From positions 31,842,401-31,906,400 of the forward strand of contig NC_087067.1 of NCBI RefSeq assembly GCF_963678635.1: 64,000 nucleotides of DNA, read 5' to 3'. Below are positions 52,251-64,000 of the stretch, piece by piece (positions within the stretch are counted from its first letter, which is position 1; the number at the start of each line of letters is the position of its first letter). Made by a program: the position numbers and the translations under genes. Source of the DNA: Symsagittifera roscoffensis. Taxonomy: Eukaryota; Xenacoelomorpha; Acoela; Convolutidae. The notes below the pieces were generated by a model that was given only the letters and a program-made list of their open reading frames with translations, ran no database searches and was not told the origin of the DNA.

Positions 52251-55200
52251 TATATGCGATATGTTCAATTCATTGAAGAATTGAAATTTTGAGATCAATT
52301 CTTGCAAAAAATATTTCAACATCAGTATCATGAGATAAGAACAATCCAATCCGAAATTGAAGTTTTGAGATCAATTCTTGCGATATACATTTCAAAATCA
52401 TCATCATATGAGATATGTGAGATCCATTCCTGAATTGTAGTTTTGAGATCAATTCTTGCGATATATATATCAAATTCAACATCACATGAGATATGGGCAA
52501 TCTACTCCGGAATTGCAATTTGAGATCAATTCTTGCGATATGTATTTCAAAATCAACATTATATGCGATATGTTCAATTCATTAAGGAATTGAAAATTTG
52601 AGATCAATTCTTGAAAAAAAATTATTTCAACTTCAACATCATGAGATATGAACAATCAAATCCGAAATTGAAGTTTTGAGAAAAATTCTTGCATTATATA
52701 TTTCAAAGTCACTATCATATGAGATATGGGCAATCCATTCCGGAATTACATTTTGAAATCAATTCTTTCGATATATATTTCAGAATTTTCAGAATCAACA
52801 TTATATGCGATATGTTCAATTCATTAAGGAATTGAAAATTTGAGATCAATTCTTAAAAAATATTTCAACTTCAACATCATGAGATATGAACAATCAAATC
52901 CGAAATTGAAGTTTTGAGAAAAATTCTTGCATTGTATATTTCAAAGTCACTATCATATGAGATATGGGCAATCCATTCCGGAATTACATTTTGAAATCAA
53001 TTCTTTCGATATATATTTCAGAATCAACATTATATGCGATATGTTCAATTCATTAAAGAATTGAAATTTTGAGATCAATTCTTGCAAAAAATATTTCAAC
53101 ATCAGTATCATGAGATATGAACAATCCAATCCGAAATTGAAGTTTTGAGATCAATTCTTGTGATATACATTTCAAAATCATCATCATATGAGATATGGGA
53201 AATCCATTCCTGAATTGTAGTTCTGAGATCAATTCTTGCGATATATATTTCAAAGTCAATATCATATGAGATATGGGCAATCTATTCAGGAATGGCATTT
53301 TGAGATCAATTCTTTCGATATATATTTCAAAATCAACATTATACGCGATATGTTCAAGTCATTAAGGAATTGAAAATTTGAGATCAATTCTTAAAAAATT
53401 ATTTCAACTTCAACATCATGAGATATGAACAATCAAATCCGAAATTGAAGTTTTGAGATCAATTCTTGCGATATATATTTTCAAATTCAACATCACATGA
53501 GATATGGGCAATCTACTCCGGAATTACAATTTGAGATCAATTCTTGCGATATGTATTTCAAAATCAACATTATATGCGATATGTTCAATTCATTAAGGAA
53601 TTGAAAATTTGAGATCAATTCTTGAAAAAAAATATTTCAACTTCAACATCATGAGATATTAACAATCAAATCCGAAATTGAAGTTTTGAAATCAATTCTT
53701 GCGATATATATTTCAAATTCAACATCACATGAGATATGGGCAATCTACTCCGGAATTGCAATTTGAGATCAATTCTTGCGATATGTATTTCAAAAATCAA
53801 CATTATATGCGATATGTTCAATTCATTAAGGAATTGAAAATTTGAGATCAATTCTTGAAAAAAAAGTATTTCAACTTCAACATCATGAGATATGAACAAT
53901 CAAATCCGAAATTGAAGTTTTGAGATCAATTCTTGCGATATATATTTCAAATTCAACATCACATGAGATATGGGCAATCTACTCCGGAATTACAATTTGA
54001 GATCAATTCTTGCGATATGTATTTCAAAATCAACATTATATGCGATATGTTCAATTCATTAAGGAATTGAAAATTTGAGATCAATTCTTGAAAAAAAAAT
54101 ATTTCAACTTCAACATCATGAGATATGAACAATCAAATCCGAAATTGAAGTTTTGAGATCAATTCTTGCGATATATATTTCAAATTCAACATCACATGAG
54201 ATATGGGCAATCTACTCCGGAATTGCAATTTGAGATCAATTCTTGCGATATGTATTTCAAAATCATTATTAAATGCGATATGTTCAATTCATTAAGGAAT
54301 TGAAAATTTGAGATCAATTCTTGAAAAAAAGTATTTCAACTTCAACATCATGAGATATGAACAATCAAATCCGAAATTGAAGTTTTGAGATCAATTCTTG
54401 CGATATATATTTCAAAGTCAACATGATAAGAGATATGGGCAATCCATTCCGGAATTACATTTTGAACTCAATTCTTTCGATATATATTTCAGAATCAACA
54501 TTATATGCGATATGTTCAATTCATTAAAGAATTGAAATTTTAAGATCAATTCTTGCAAAAAATATTTCAACATCAGTATCATGAGATATGAACAATCCAA
54601 TCCGAAATTGAAGTTTTGAGATCAATTCTTGTGATATACATTTCAAAATCATCATCATATGAGATATGGTAAATCCATTCCTGAATTGTAGTTCTGAGAT
54701 CAATTCTTGCGATATATATTTCAAAGTCAATATCATATGAGATATGAGCAATCTATTCAGGAATGGCATTTTGAGATCAATTCTTTCGATATATATTTCA
54801 AAATCAACATTATACGCGATATGTTCAAGTCATTAAGGAATTGAAAATTTGAGATCAATTCTTAAAAAATTATTTCAACTTCAACATCATGAGATATGAA
54901 CAATCAAATCCGAAATTGAAGTTTTGAGATCAATTTCTTGCGATATATATTTCAAATTCAACATCACATGAGATATGGGCAATCTACTCCGGAATTACAA
55001 TTTGAGATCAATTCTTGCGATATGTATTTCAAAAATCAACATTATATGCGATATGTTCAATTCATTAAGGAATTGAAAAATTTGAGATCAATTCTTGAAA
55101 AAAAATATTTCAACTTCAACATCATGAGATATGAACAATCAAATCCGAAATTGAAGTTTTGAGATCAATTCTTGCGATATATATTTCAAATTCAACATCA

Positions 55201-58200
55201 CATGAGATATGGGCAATCTACTCCGGAATTGCAATTTGAGATCAATTCTTGCGATATGTATTTCAAAATCAACATTATATGCGATATGTTCAATTCATTA
55301 AGGAATTGAAAAATTTGAGATCAATTCTTGAAAAAAAAGTATTTCAACTTCAACATCATGAGATATGAACAATCAAATCCGAAATTGAAGTTTTGAGATC
55401 AATTCTTGCGATATATATTTCAAAGTCAACATGATAAGAGATATGGGCAATCCATTCCGGAATTACATTTTGAACTCAATTCTTTCGATATATATTTCAG
55501 AATCAACATTATATGCGATATGTTCAATTCATTAAAGAATTGAAATTTTAAGATCAATTCTTGCAAAAAATATTTCAACATCAGTATCATGAGATATGAA
55601 CAATCCAATCCGAAATTGAAGTTTTGAGATCAATTCTTGTGATATACATTTCAAAATCATCATCATATGAGATATGGGAAATCCATTCCTGAATTGTAGT
55701 TCTGAGATCAATTCTTGCGATATATATTTCAAAGTCAATATCATATGAGATATGGGCAATCTATTCAGGAATGGCATTTTGAGATCAATTCTTTCGATAT
55801 ATATTTCAAAATCAACATGATACGCGATATGTTCAAGTCATTAAGGAATTGAAAATTTGAGATCAATTCTTAAAAAATTATTTCAACTTCAACATCATGA
55901 GATATGAACAATCAAATCCGAAATTGAAGTTTTGAGATCAATTCTTGCGATATATATTTCAAATTCAACATCACATGAGATATGGGCAATCTACTCCGGA
56001 ATTACAATTTGAGATCAATTCTTGCGATATGTATTTCAAAATCAACATTATATGCGATATGTTCAATTCATTAAGGAATTGAAAATTTGAGATCAATTCT
56101 TGAAAAAAAAATATTTCAACTTCAACATCATGAGATATGAACAATCAAATCCGAAATTGAAGTTTTGAGATCAATTCTTGCGATATATATTTCAAATTCA
56201 ACATCACATGAGATATGAACAATCAAATCCGAAATTGAAGTTTTGAGATCAATTCTTGCGATATATATTTCAAAGTCAACATGATAAGAGATATGGGCAA
56301 TCCATTCCGGAATTACATTTTGAACTCAATTCTTTCGATATATATTTCAAAATCAACATTATACGCGATATGTTCAAGTCATTAAGGAATTGAAAATTTG
56401 AGATCAATTCTTAAAAAATTATTTCAACTTCAACATCATGAGATATGAACAATCAAATCCGAAATTGAAGTTTTGAGATCAATTCTTGCGATATATATAT
56501 ATCAAATTCAACATCACATGAGATATGGGCAATCTACAACGGAATTACAATTTGAGATCAATTCTTGCGATATGTATTTCAAAATCAACATTATATGCGA
56601 TATGTTCAATTCATTAAGGAATTGAAAATTTGAGATCAATTCTTGAAAAAAATTATTTCAACTTCAACATCATGAGATATGAACAATCAAATCCGAAATT
56701 GAAGTTTTGAGATCAATTCTTGCGATATATATTTCAAATTCAACATCACATGAGATATGGGCAATCTACTCCGGAATTGCAATTTGAGATCAATTCTTGC
56801 GATATGTATTTCAAAATCAACATTATATGCGATATGTTCAATTCATTAAGGAATTGAAAATTTGAGATCAATTCTTGAAAAAAAGTATTTCAACTTCAAC
56901 ATCATGAGATATGAACAATCAAATCCGAAATTGAAGTTTTGAGATCAATTCTTGCGATATATATTTCAAAGTCAACATGATAAGAGATATGGGCAATCCA
57001 TTCCGGAATTACATTTTGAACTCAATTCTTTCGATATATATTTCAGAATCAACATCATATGAGATATGGGAAATCCATTCCTGAATTGTAGTTCTGAGAT
57101 CAATTCTTGCGATATGTATTTCAAAATCAACATTATATGCGATATGTTCAATTCATTAAGGAATTGAAAATTTGAGATCAATTCTTGAAAAAAAATATTT
57201 CAACTTCAACATCATGAGATATGAACAATCAAATCCGAAATTGAAGTTTTGAGATCAATTCTTGCGATATATATTTCAAATTCAACATCACATGAGATAT
57301 GGGCAATCTACTCCGGAATTGCAATTTGAGATCAATTCTTGCGATATGTATTTCAAAATCAACATTATATGCGATATGTTCAATTCATTAAGGAATTGAA
57401 AATTTGAGATCAATTCTTGAAAAAAAGTATTTCAACTTCAACATCATGAGATATGAACAATCAAATCCGAAATTGAAGTTTTGAGATCAATTCTTGCGAT
57501 ATATATTTCAAAGTCAACATGATAAGAGATATGGGCAATCCATTCCGGAATTACATTTTGAACTCAATTCTTTCGATATATATTTCAGAATCAACATTAT
57601 ATGAGATATGAACAATCAAATCCGAAATTGAAGTTTTGAGATCAATTCTTGCGATATATATTTCAAATTCAACATCACATGAGATATGGGCAATCTACTC
57701 CGGAATTACAATTTGAGATCAATTCTTGCGATATGTATTTCAAAATCAACATTATATGCGATATGTTCAATTCATTAGGGAATTGAAAATTTGAGATCAA
57801 TTCTTGAAAAAAAATATTTCAACTTCAACATCATGAGATATGAACAATCAAATCCGAAATTGAAGTTTTGAGATCAATTCTTGCGATATATATTTCAAAT
57901 TCAACATCACATGAGATATGGGCAACCTACTCCGGAATTGCAATTTGAGATCAATTCTTGCGATATGTATTTCAAAATCAACATTATATGCGATATGTTC
58001 AATTCATTAAGGAATTGAAAATTTGAGATCAATTCTTGAAAAAAAGTATTTCAACTTCAACGTCATGAGATATGAACAATCAAATCCGAAGTTGAAGATT
58101 TGAGATCAATTCTTGCGATATATATTTCAAAGTCAACATGATAAGAGATATGGGCAATCCATTCCGGAATTACATTTTGAACTCAATTCTTTCGATATAT

Positions 58201-61200
58201 ATTTCAGAATCAACATCATATGAGATATGGGAAATCCATTCCTGAATTGTAGTTCTGAGATCAATTCTTGCGATATGTATTTCAAAATCAACATTATATG
58301 CGATATGTTCAATTCATTAAGGAATTGAAAATTTGAGATCAATTCTTGAAAAAAAATATTTCAACTTCAACATGATGAGATATGAACAATCAAATCTGAA
58401 ATTGAAGTTTTGAGATCAATTCTTGCGATATATATTTCAAATTCAACATCACATGAGATATGGGCAATCTACTCCGGAATTACAATTTGAGATCAATTCT
58501 TGCGATATGTATTTCAAAATCAACATTATATGCGATATGTTCAATTCATTAAGGAATTGAAAATTTGAGATCAATTCTTGAAAAAAAATATTTCAACTTC
58601 AACATCATGAGATATGAACAATCAAATCCGAAATTGAAGTTTTGAGATCAATTCTTGCGATATATATTTCAAATTCAACATCACATGAGATATGGGCAAT
58701 CTACTCCGGAATTGCAATTTGAGATCAATTCTTGCGATATGTATTTCAAAATCAACATTATATGCGATATGTTCAATTCATTAAGGAATTGAAAATTTGA
58801 GATCAATTCTTGAAAAAAAGTATTTCAACTTCAACATCATGAGATATGAACAATCAAATCCGAAATTGAAGTTTTGAGATCAATTCTTGCGATATATATT
58901 TCAAAGTCAACATGATAAGAGATATGGGCAATCCATTCCGGAATTACATTTTGAACTCAATTCTTCCGATATATATTTCAGAATCAACATCATATGAGAT
59001 ATGGGAAATACATTCCTGAATTGTAGTTCTGAGATCAATTCTTGCGATATGTATTTCAAAATCAACATTATATGCGATATGTTCAATTCATTAAGGAATT
59101 GAAAATTTGAGATCAATTCTTGAAAAAAAATATTTCAACTTCAACATCATGAGATATGAACAATCAAATCCGAAATTGAAGTTTTGAGATCAATTCTTGC
59201 GATATATATTTCAAATTCAACATCACATGAGATATGGGCAATCTACTCCGGAATTGCAATTTGAGATCAATTCTTGCGATATATATTTCAAAGTCAATAT
59301 CATATGAGATATGGGCAATCTATTCAGGAATGGCATTTTGAGATCAATTTTTTCGATATATATTTCAAAATCAACATTATACGCGATATGTTCAAGTCAT
59401 TAAGGAATTGAAAATTTGAGATCAATTCTTAAAAAATTATTTCAACTTCAACATCATGAGATATGAACAATCAAATCCGAAATTGAAGTTTTGAGATCAA
59501 TTCTTGCGATATATATTTCAAAGTCAACATGATAAGAGATATGGGCAATCCATTCCGGAATTACATTTTGAACTCAATTCTTTCGATATATATTTCAGAA
59601 TCAACATCATATGAGATATGGGAAATACATTCCTGAATTGTAGTTCTGAGATCAATTCTTGCGATATGTATTTCAAAATCAACATTATATGCGATATGTT
59701 CAATTCATTAAGGAATTGAAAATTTGAGATCAATTCTTGAAAAAAAATATTTCAACTTCAACATCATGAGATATGAACAATCAAATCCGAAATTGAAGTT
59801 TTGAGATCAATTCTTGCGATATATATTTCAAATTCAACATCACATGAGATATGGGCAATCTACTCCGGAATTGCAATTTGAGATCAATTCTTGCGATATA
59901 TATTTCAAAGTCAATATCATATGAGATATGGGCAATCTATTCAGGAATGGCATTTTGAGATCAATTCTTTCGATATATATTTCAAAATCAACATTATACG
60001 CGATATGTTCAAGTCATTAAGGAATTGAAAATTTGAGATCAATTCTTAAAAAATTATTTCAACTTCAACATCATGAGATATGAACAATCAAATCCGAAAT
60101 TGAAGTTTTGAGATCAATTCTTGCGATATATATTTCAAAGTCAACATGATAAGAGATATGGGCAATCCATTCCGGAATTACATTTTGAACTCAATTCTTT
60201 CGATATATATTTCAAAATCATCATCATATGAGATATGGGAAATCCATTCCTGAATTGTAGTTCTGAGATCAATTCTTGCGATATATATTTCAAAGTCAAT
60301 ATCATATGAGATATGGGCAATCTATTCAGGAATGGCATTTTGAGATCAATTCTTTCGATATATATTTCAAAATCAACATTATACGCGATATGTTCAAGTC
60401 ATTAAGGAATTGAAAATTTGAGATCAATTCTTAAAAAATTATTTCAACTTCAACATCATGAGATATGAACAATCAAATCCGAAATTGAAGTTTTGAGATC
60501 AATTCTTGCGATATATATTTCAAATTCAACATCACATGAGATATGGGCAATCTACTCCGGAATTACAATTTGAGATCAATTTTTGCGATATGTATTTCAA
60601 AATCAACATTATATGCGATATGTTCAATTCATTAAGGAATTGAAAATTTGAGATCAATTCTTGAAAAAAAATATTTCAACTTCAACATCATGAGATATGA
60701 ACAATCAAGTCCGAAATTGAAGTTTTGAGATCAATTCTTGCGATATATATTTCAAATTCAACATCACATGAGATATGGGCAATCTACTCCGGAATTGCAA
60801 TTTGAGATCAATTCTTGCGATATGTATTTCAAAATCAACATTATATGCGATATGTTCAATTCATTAAGGAATTGAAAATTTGAGATCAATTCTTGAAAAA
60901 AAGTATTTCAACTTCAACATCATGAGATATGAACAATCAAATCCGAAATTGAAGTTTTGAGATCAATTCTTGCGATATATATTTCAAATTCAACATCACA
61001 TGCGATATGGGCAATCTACTCCGGAATTGCAATTTGAGATCAATTCTTGCGATATGTATTTCAAAATCAACATTATATGCGATATGTTCAATTCATTAAG
61101 GAATTGAAAATTTGAGATCAATTCTTGAAAAAAAGTATTTCAACTTCAACATCATGAGATATGAACAATCAAATCCGAAATTGAAGTTTTGAGATCAATT

Positions 61201-63480
61201 CTTGCGATATATATTTCAAAGTCAACATGATAAGAGATATGGGCAATCCATTCCGGAATTACATTTTGAACTCAATTCTTTCGATATATATTTCAGAATC
61301 AACCTTATATGCGATATGTTCAATTCATTAAAGAATTGAAATTTTAAGATCAATTCTTGCAAAAAATATTTCAACATCAGTATTATGAGATATGAACAAT
61401 CCAATCCGAAATTGAAGTTTTGAGATCAATTCATGCGATATACATTTCAAAATCATCATCATATGAGATATGGGAAATCCATTCCGGAAATGATGTTTTG
61501 AGAAAAATTCTTGCATTATATATTTCAAAGTCACTATCATATGAGATATGGGCAATCAATTCCGGAATTACATTTTGAAATCAATTCTTTCGATATATAT
61601 TTCAAAATCAACATTATATGCGATATGTTCAATTCATTAAGGAATTGAAATTTTGAGATCAATTCTTGCAAAAAATTTTTCAACATCAGTATCATGAGAT
61701 ATGAACAATCCAATCCGAAATTGAAGGTTTGAGATCAATTCATGCGATATACATTTCAAAATCATCATCATATGAGATATGGGAAATCCATTCCGGAAAT
61801 GATGTTTTGAGAAAAACTCTTGCATTATATATTTCAAAGTCACTATCATATGAGATATGGGCAATCGATTCCGGAATTACATTTTGAAATCAATTCTTTC
61901 GATATATATTTCAAAATCAACATTATATGCGATATGTTCAATTCATTAAGGAATTGAAAATTTGAGATCAATTCTTGAAAAAAAAATATTTCAACTTCAA
62001 CATCATGAGATATGAACAATCAAATCCGAAATTGAAGTTTTGAGAAAAATTCTTGCATTATATATTTCAAAGTCACTATCATATGAGATATGGGCAATCC
62101 ATTCCGGAATTACATTTTGAAATCAATTCTTTCGATATATATTTCAGAATCAACATTATATGCGATATGTTCAATTCATTAAAGAATTGAAATTTTGAGA
62201 TCAAATCTTGCAAAAAATATTTCAACATCAGTATCATGAGATATGAACAATCCAATCCGAAATTGAAGTTTTGAGATCAATTCATGCGATATACATTTCA
62301 AAATCATCATCATATGAGATATCGGAAATCCATTCCGGAAATGATGTTTTGAGAAAAATTCTTGCATTATATATTTCAAAGTCACTATCATATGAGATAT
62401 GGGCAATTGATTCCGGAATTACATTTTGAAATCAATTCTTTCGATATATATTTCAAAATCAACATTATATGCGATATGTTCAATTCTTTAAGGAATTGAA
62501 AATTTGAGATCAATTCTTGAAAAAAAAAAATTTCAACATCAACATCATGAGATATGAACAATCAAATCCGAAATTGAAGTTTTGAGAAAAATTCTTGCAT
62601 TATATATTTCAATGTCACTATCATATGAGATATGGGCAATCCATTCCGGAATTACATTTTGAAATCAATTCTTTCGATATATATTTCAGAATCAACATTA
62701 TATGCGATATGTTCGATTCATTAAAGAATTGAAAGTTTGAGAACAATTCTTGCAAAAAATATTTCAACATCAGTATCATGAGATATGAACAATCCAATCC
62801 GAAATTGAAGTTTTGAGATCAATTCTTGCGATATACATTTCAAAATCATCATCATATGAGATATGGGAAATCCATTCCTGAATTGTAGTTCTGAGATCAA
62901 TTCTTGCGATATATATTTCAAAGTCAATATCATATGAGATATGGGCAATCTATTCAGGAATGGCATTTCGAGATCAATTCTTTCGATATATATTTCAAAA
63001 TCAACATTATATGCGATATGTTCAATTCATTAAGGAATTGAAAATTTGAGATCAATTCTTAAAAAAATATTTCAACTTCAACATCATGAGATATGAACAA
63101 TCAAATCCGAAATTGAAGTTTTGAGATCAATTCTTGCGATATATATTTCAAATTCAACATCACATGAGATATGGGCAATCTACTCCGGAATTGCAATTTG
63201 AGATCAATTCTTGCGATATGTATTTCAAAATCAACATTATATGCGATATGTTCAATTCATTAAGAAATTGAAAATTTGAGATCAATTCTTGAAAAAAAAT
63301 ATTTCAACTTCAACATCATGAAATATGAACAATCAAATCCGAAATTGAAGTTTTGAGATCAATTCTTGCGATATATATTTCAAAGTCAACATGATAAGAG
63401 ATATGGGCAATCCATTCCGGAATTACATTTTGAACTCAATTCTTTCGATATATGTATTTCAGAATCAACATTATATGCGA
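52250..63480. repeat. Satellite block G: trimers of about 232 bp
   Basis: The higher-order unit holds three monomer types in order: CACATGAGATATGGGCAATC with TACTCCGG, ATGCGATATGTTCAATTCAT, and CAACTTCAACATCATGAGAT with GAACAATCAAATCCGAA. ACAATCAAATC starts at 58386, 58619 and 58850. Longer copies are superposed, for example 54418 and 55426 (1008 bp) and 56972 and 58133 (1161 bp), with identical translated stretches. Confidence 0.88.
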
Positions 63481-64000
63481 TATGTTCAATTCATTAAAGA
63501 ATTGAAAATTTGAGATCAATTCTTGCAAAAAATATTTCAACATCAACATCATGAGATATAAACAATCCAATCCGAAATTGAAGTTTTGAGATCAATTCTT
63601 GCGATATATATTTCAAAGTCAACATCATATGAGATATGGGCAATCTATTCAGGAATGGCATTTTGAGATCAATTCTTGCTATATATTTTTCAAAATCAAC
63701 ATCATATGAGATATAAGAAATCCATTCCGGAAATGATGTTTTGAGAAAAATTCTTGCATTATTTATTTCAAAGTCACTATCATAGGAGATATGGTCAATC
63801 CATTCCGGAATTGTAGTTCTGAGATCAATTCTTGCGATATATATTTCAAAGTCAATACACATGAGATATGGGCAATCTATTCAGGAATGGCATTTTGAGA
63901 TCAATTCTTGCGAAATGTATTTCAAAATCATCATCATATGAGATATGGGCAATCCATTCCGATGTAGTTGTGAGATCAATTCTTGCGATATAAATTTCAA
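63480..64000. repeat. Satellite right edge of window: return to block C-like monomers
   Basis: CAATCTATTCAGGAATGGCA and GAAATGATGTTTTGAGAAAA variants return after the trimer block. The array shows no sign of ending at 64000. Confidence 0.75.

Larger units (their letters stand above)
40890..64000. repeat. Tandem satellite, 77/78-bp monomer, about 300 copies, open at right
   Basis: The consensus monomer runs GAGATCAATTCTTGCGATAT, ATATTTCAAAATCAACATCA, TATGAGATATGGGCAATCCA, TTCCGGAATTGAAGTTTT (78 bp). GAGATC starts at 41035, 41113, 41191 and 41269, exactly 78 apart; 77-bp variants are common further on. All monomers keep one orientation. The array fills the rest of the window and continues beyond it. 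A 78-bp period equals 26 codons, which keeps frames open on both strands and creates periodic peptide frames; the 77-bp monomers break them, so no gene is called. Confidence 0.97.

Noticed and set aside
40890-64000. Regularly spaced repeats suggesting a CRISPR-like array
   Set aside because: The whole monomer repeats with no unique spacers, in a eukaryotic context with introns; it is a satellite.

Overview
The window is animal (metazoan) nuclear DNA. Evidence: two split genes on the + strand with spliceosomal introns, T-rich introns and spacers full of transposable-element debris, and a tandem satellite of about 23 kb. The first gene is a STAT of the STAT5/6 type, which points to an invertebrate bilaterian. 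I cannot place the species more closely.

Layout. 1-13472: the 3' two thirds of a STAT gene. Nine exons can be chained in phase (761 codons with the stop); the N-terminal domain lies upstream of the window. Two introns need GC donors, and two extra phase-preserving mini-exons (54 nt and 12 nt) are candidates for alternative splicing. The introns carry several dispersed repeat families, including tRNA-derived SINE-like elements. 13473-26612: spacer with a 3' UTR, SINE-like copies, a MITE, a LINE reverse-transcriptase fragment and a 665-bp palindromic element. 26613-38909: a five-exon gene for a secreted cysteine-rich protein of 525 residues that I do not recognise. Its last intron (9.6 kb) holds a decayed Ty3/gypsy-type retroelement on the - strand, a MULE/FLYWCH-type transposase relic and more foldback elements. 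39183-40575: a GC-rich foldback and minisatellite composite. About 40890 to the window end: a 77/78-bp satellite, roughly 300 monomers, with dimer (155 bp) and trimer (about 232 bp) higher-order forms and nested segmental duplications. It runs off the right edge.

The two genes show no functional link in the sequence. STAT is a latent cytoplasmic transcription factor activated by tyrosine phosphorylation; the second protein has a signal peptide and many cysteines and should be extracellular. The most unusual features are the splicing of the STAT gene, the unrecognised CC-motif secreted protein, an in-frame quadruplication inside the reverse transcriptase of the retroelement, and the hierarchical satellite. 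The long open frames in the satellite are a by-product of its 78-bp (26-codon) period, not genes.
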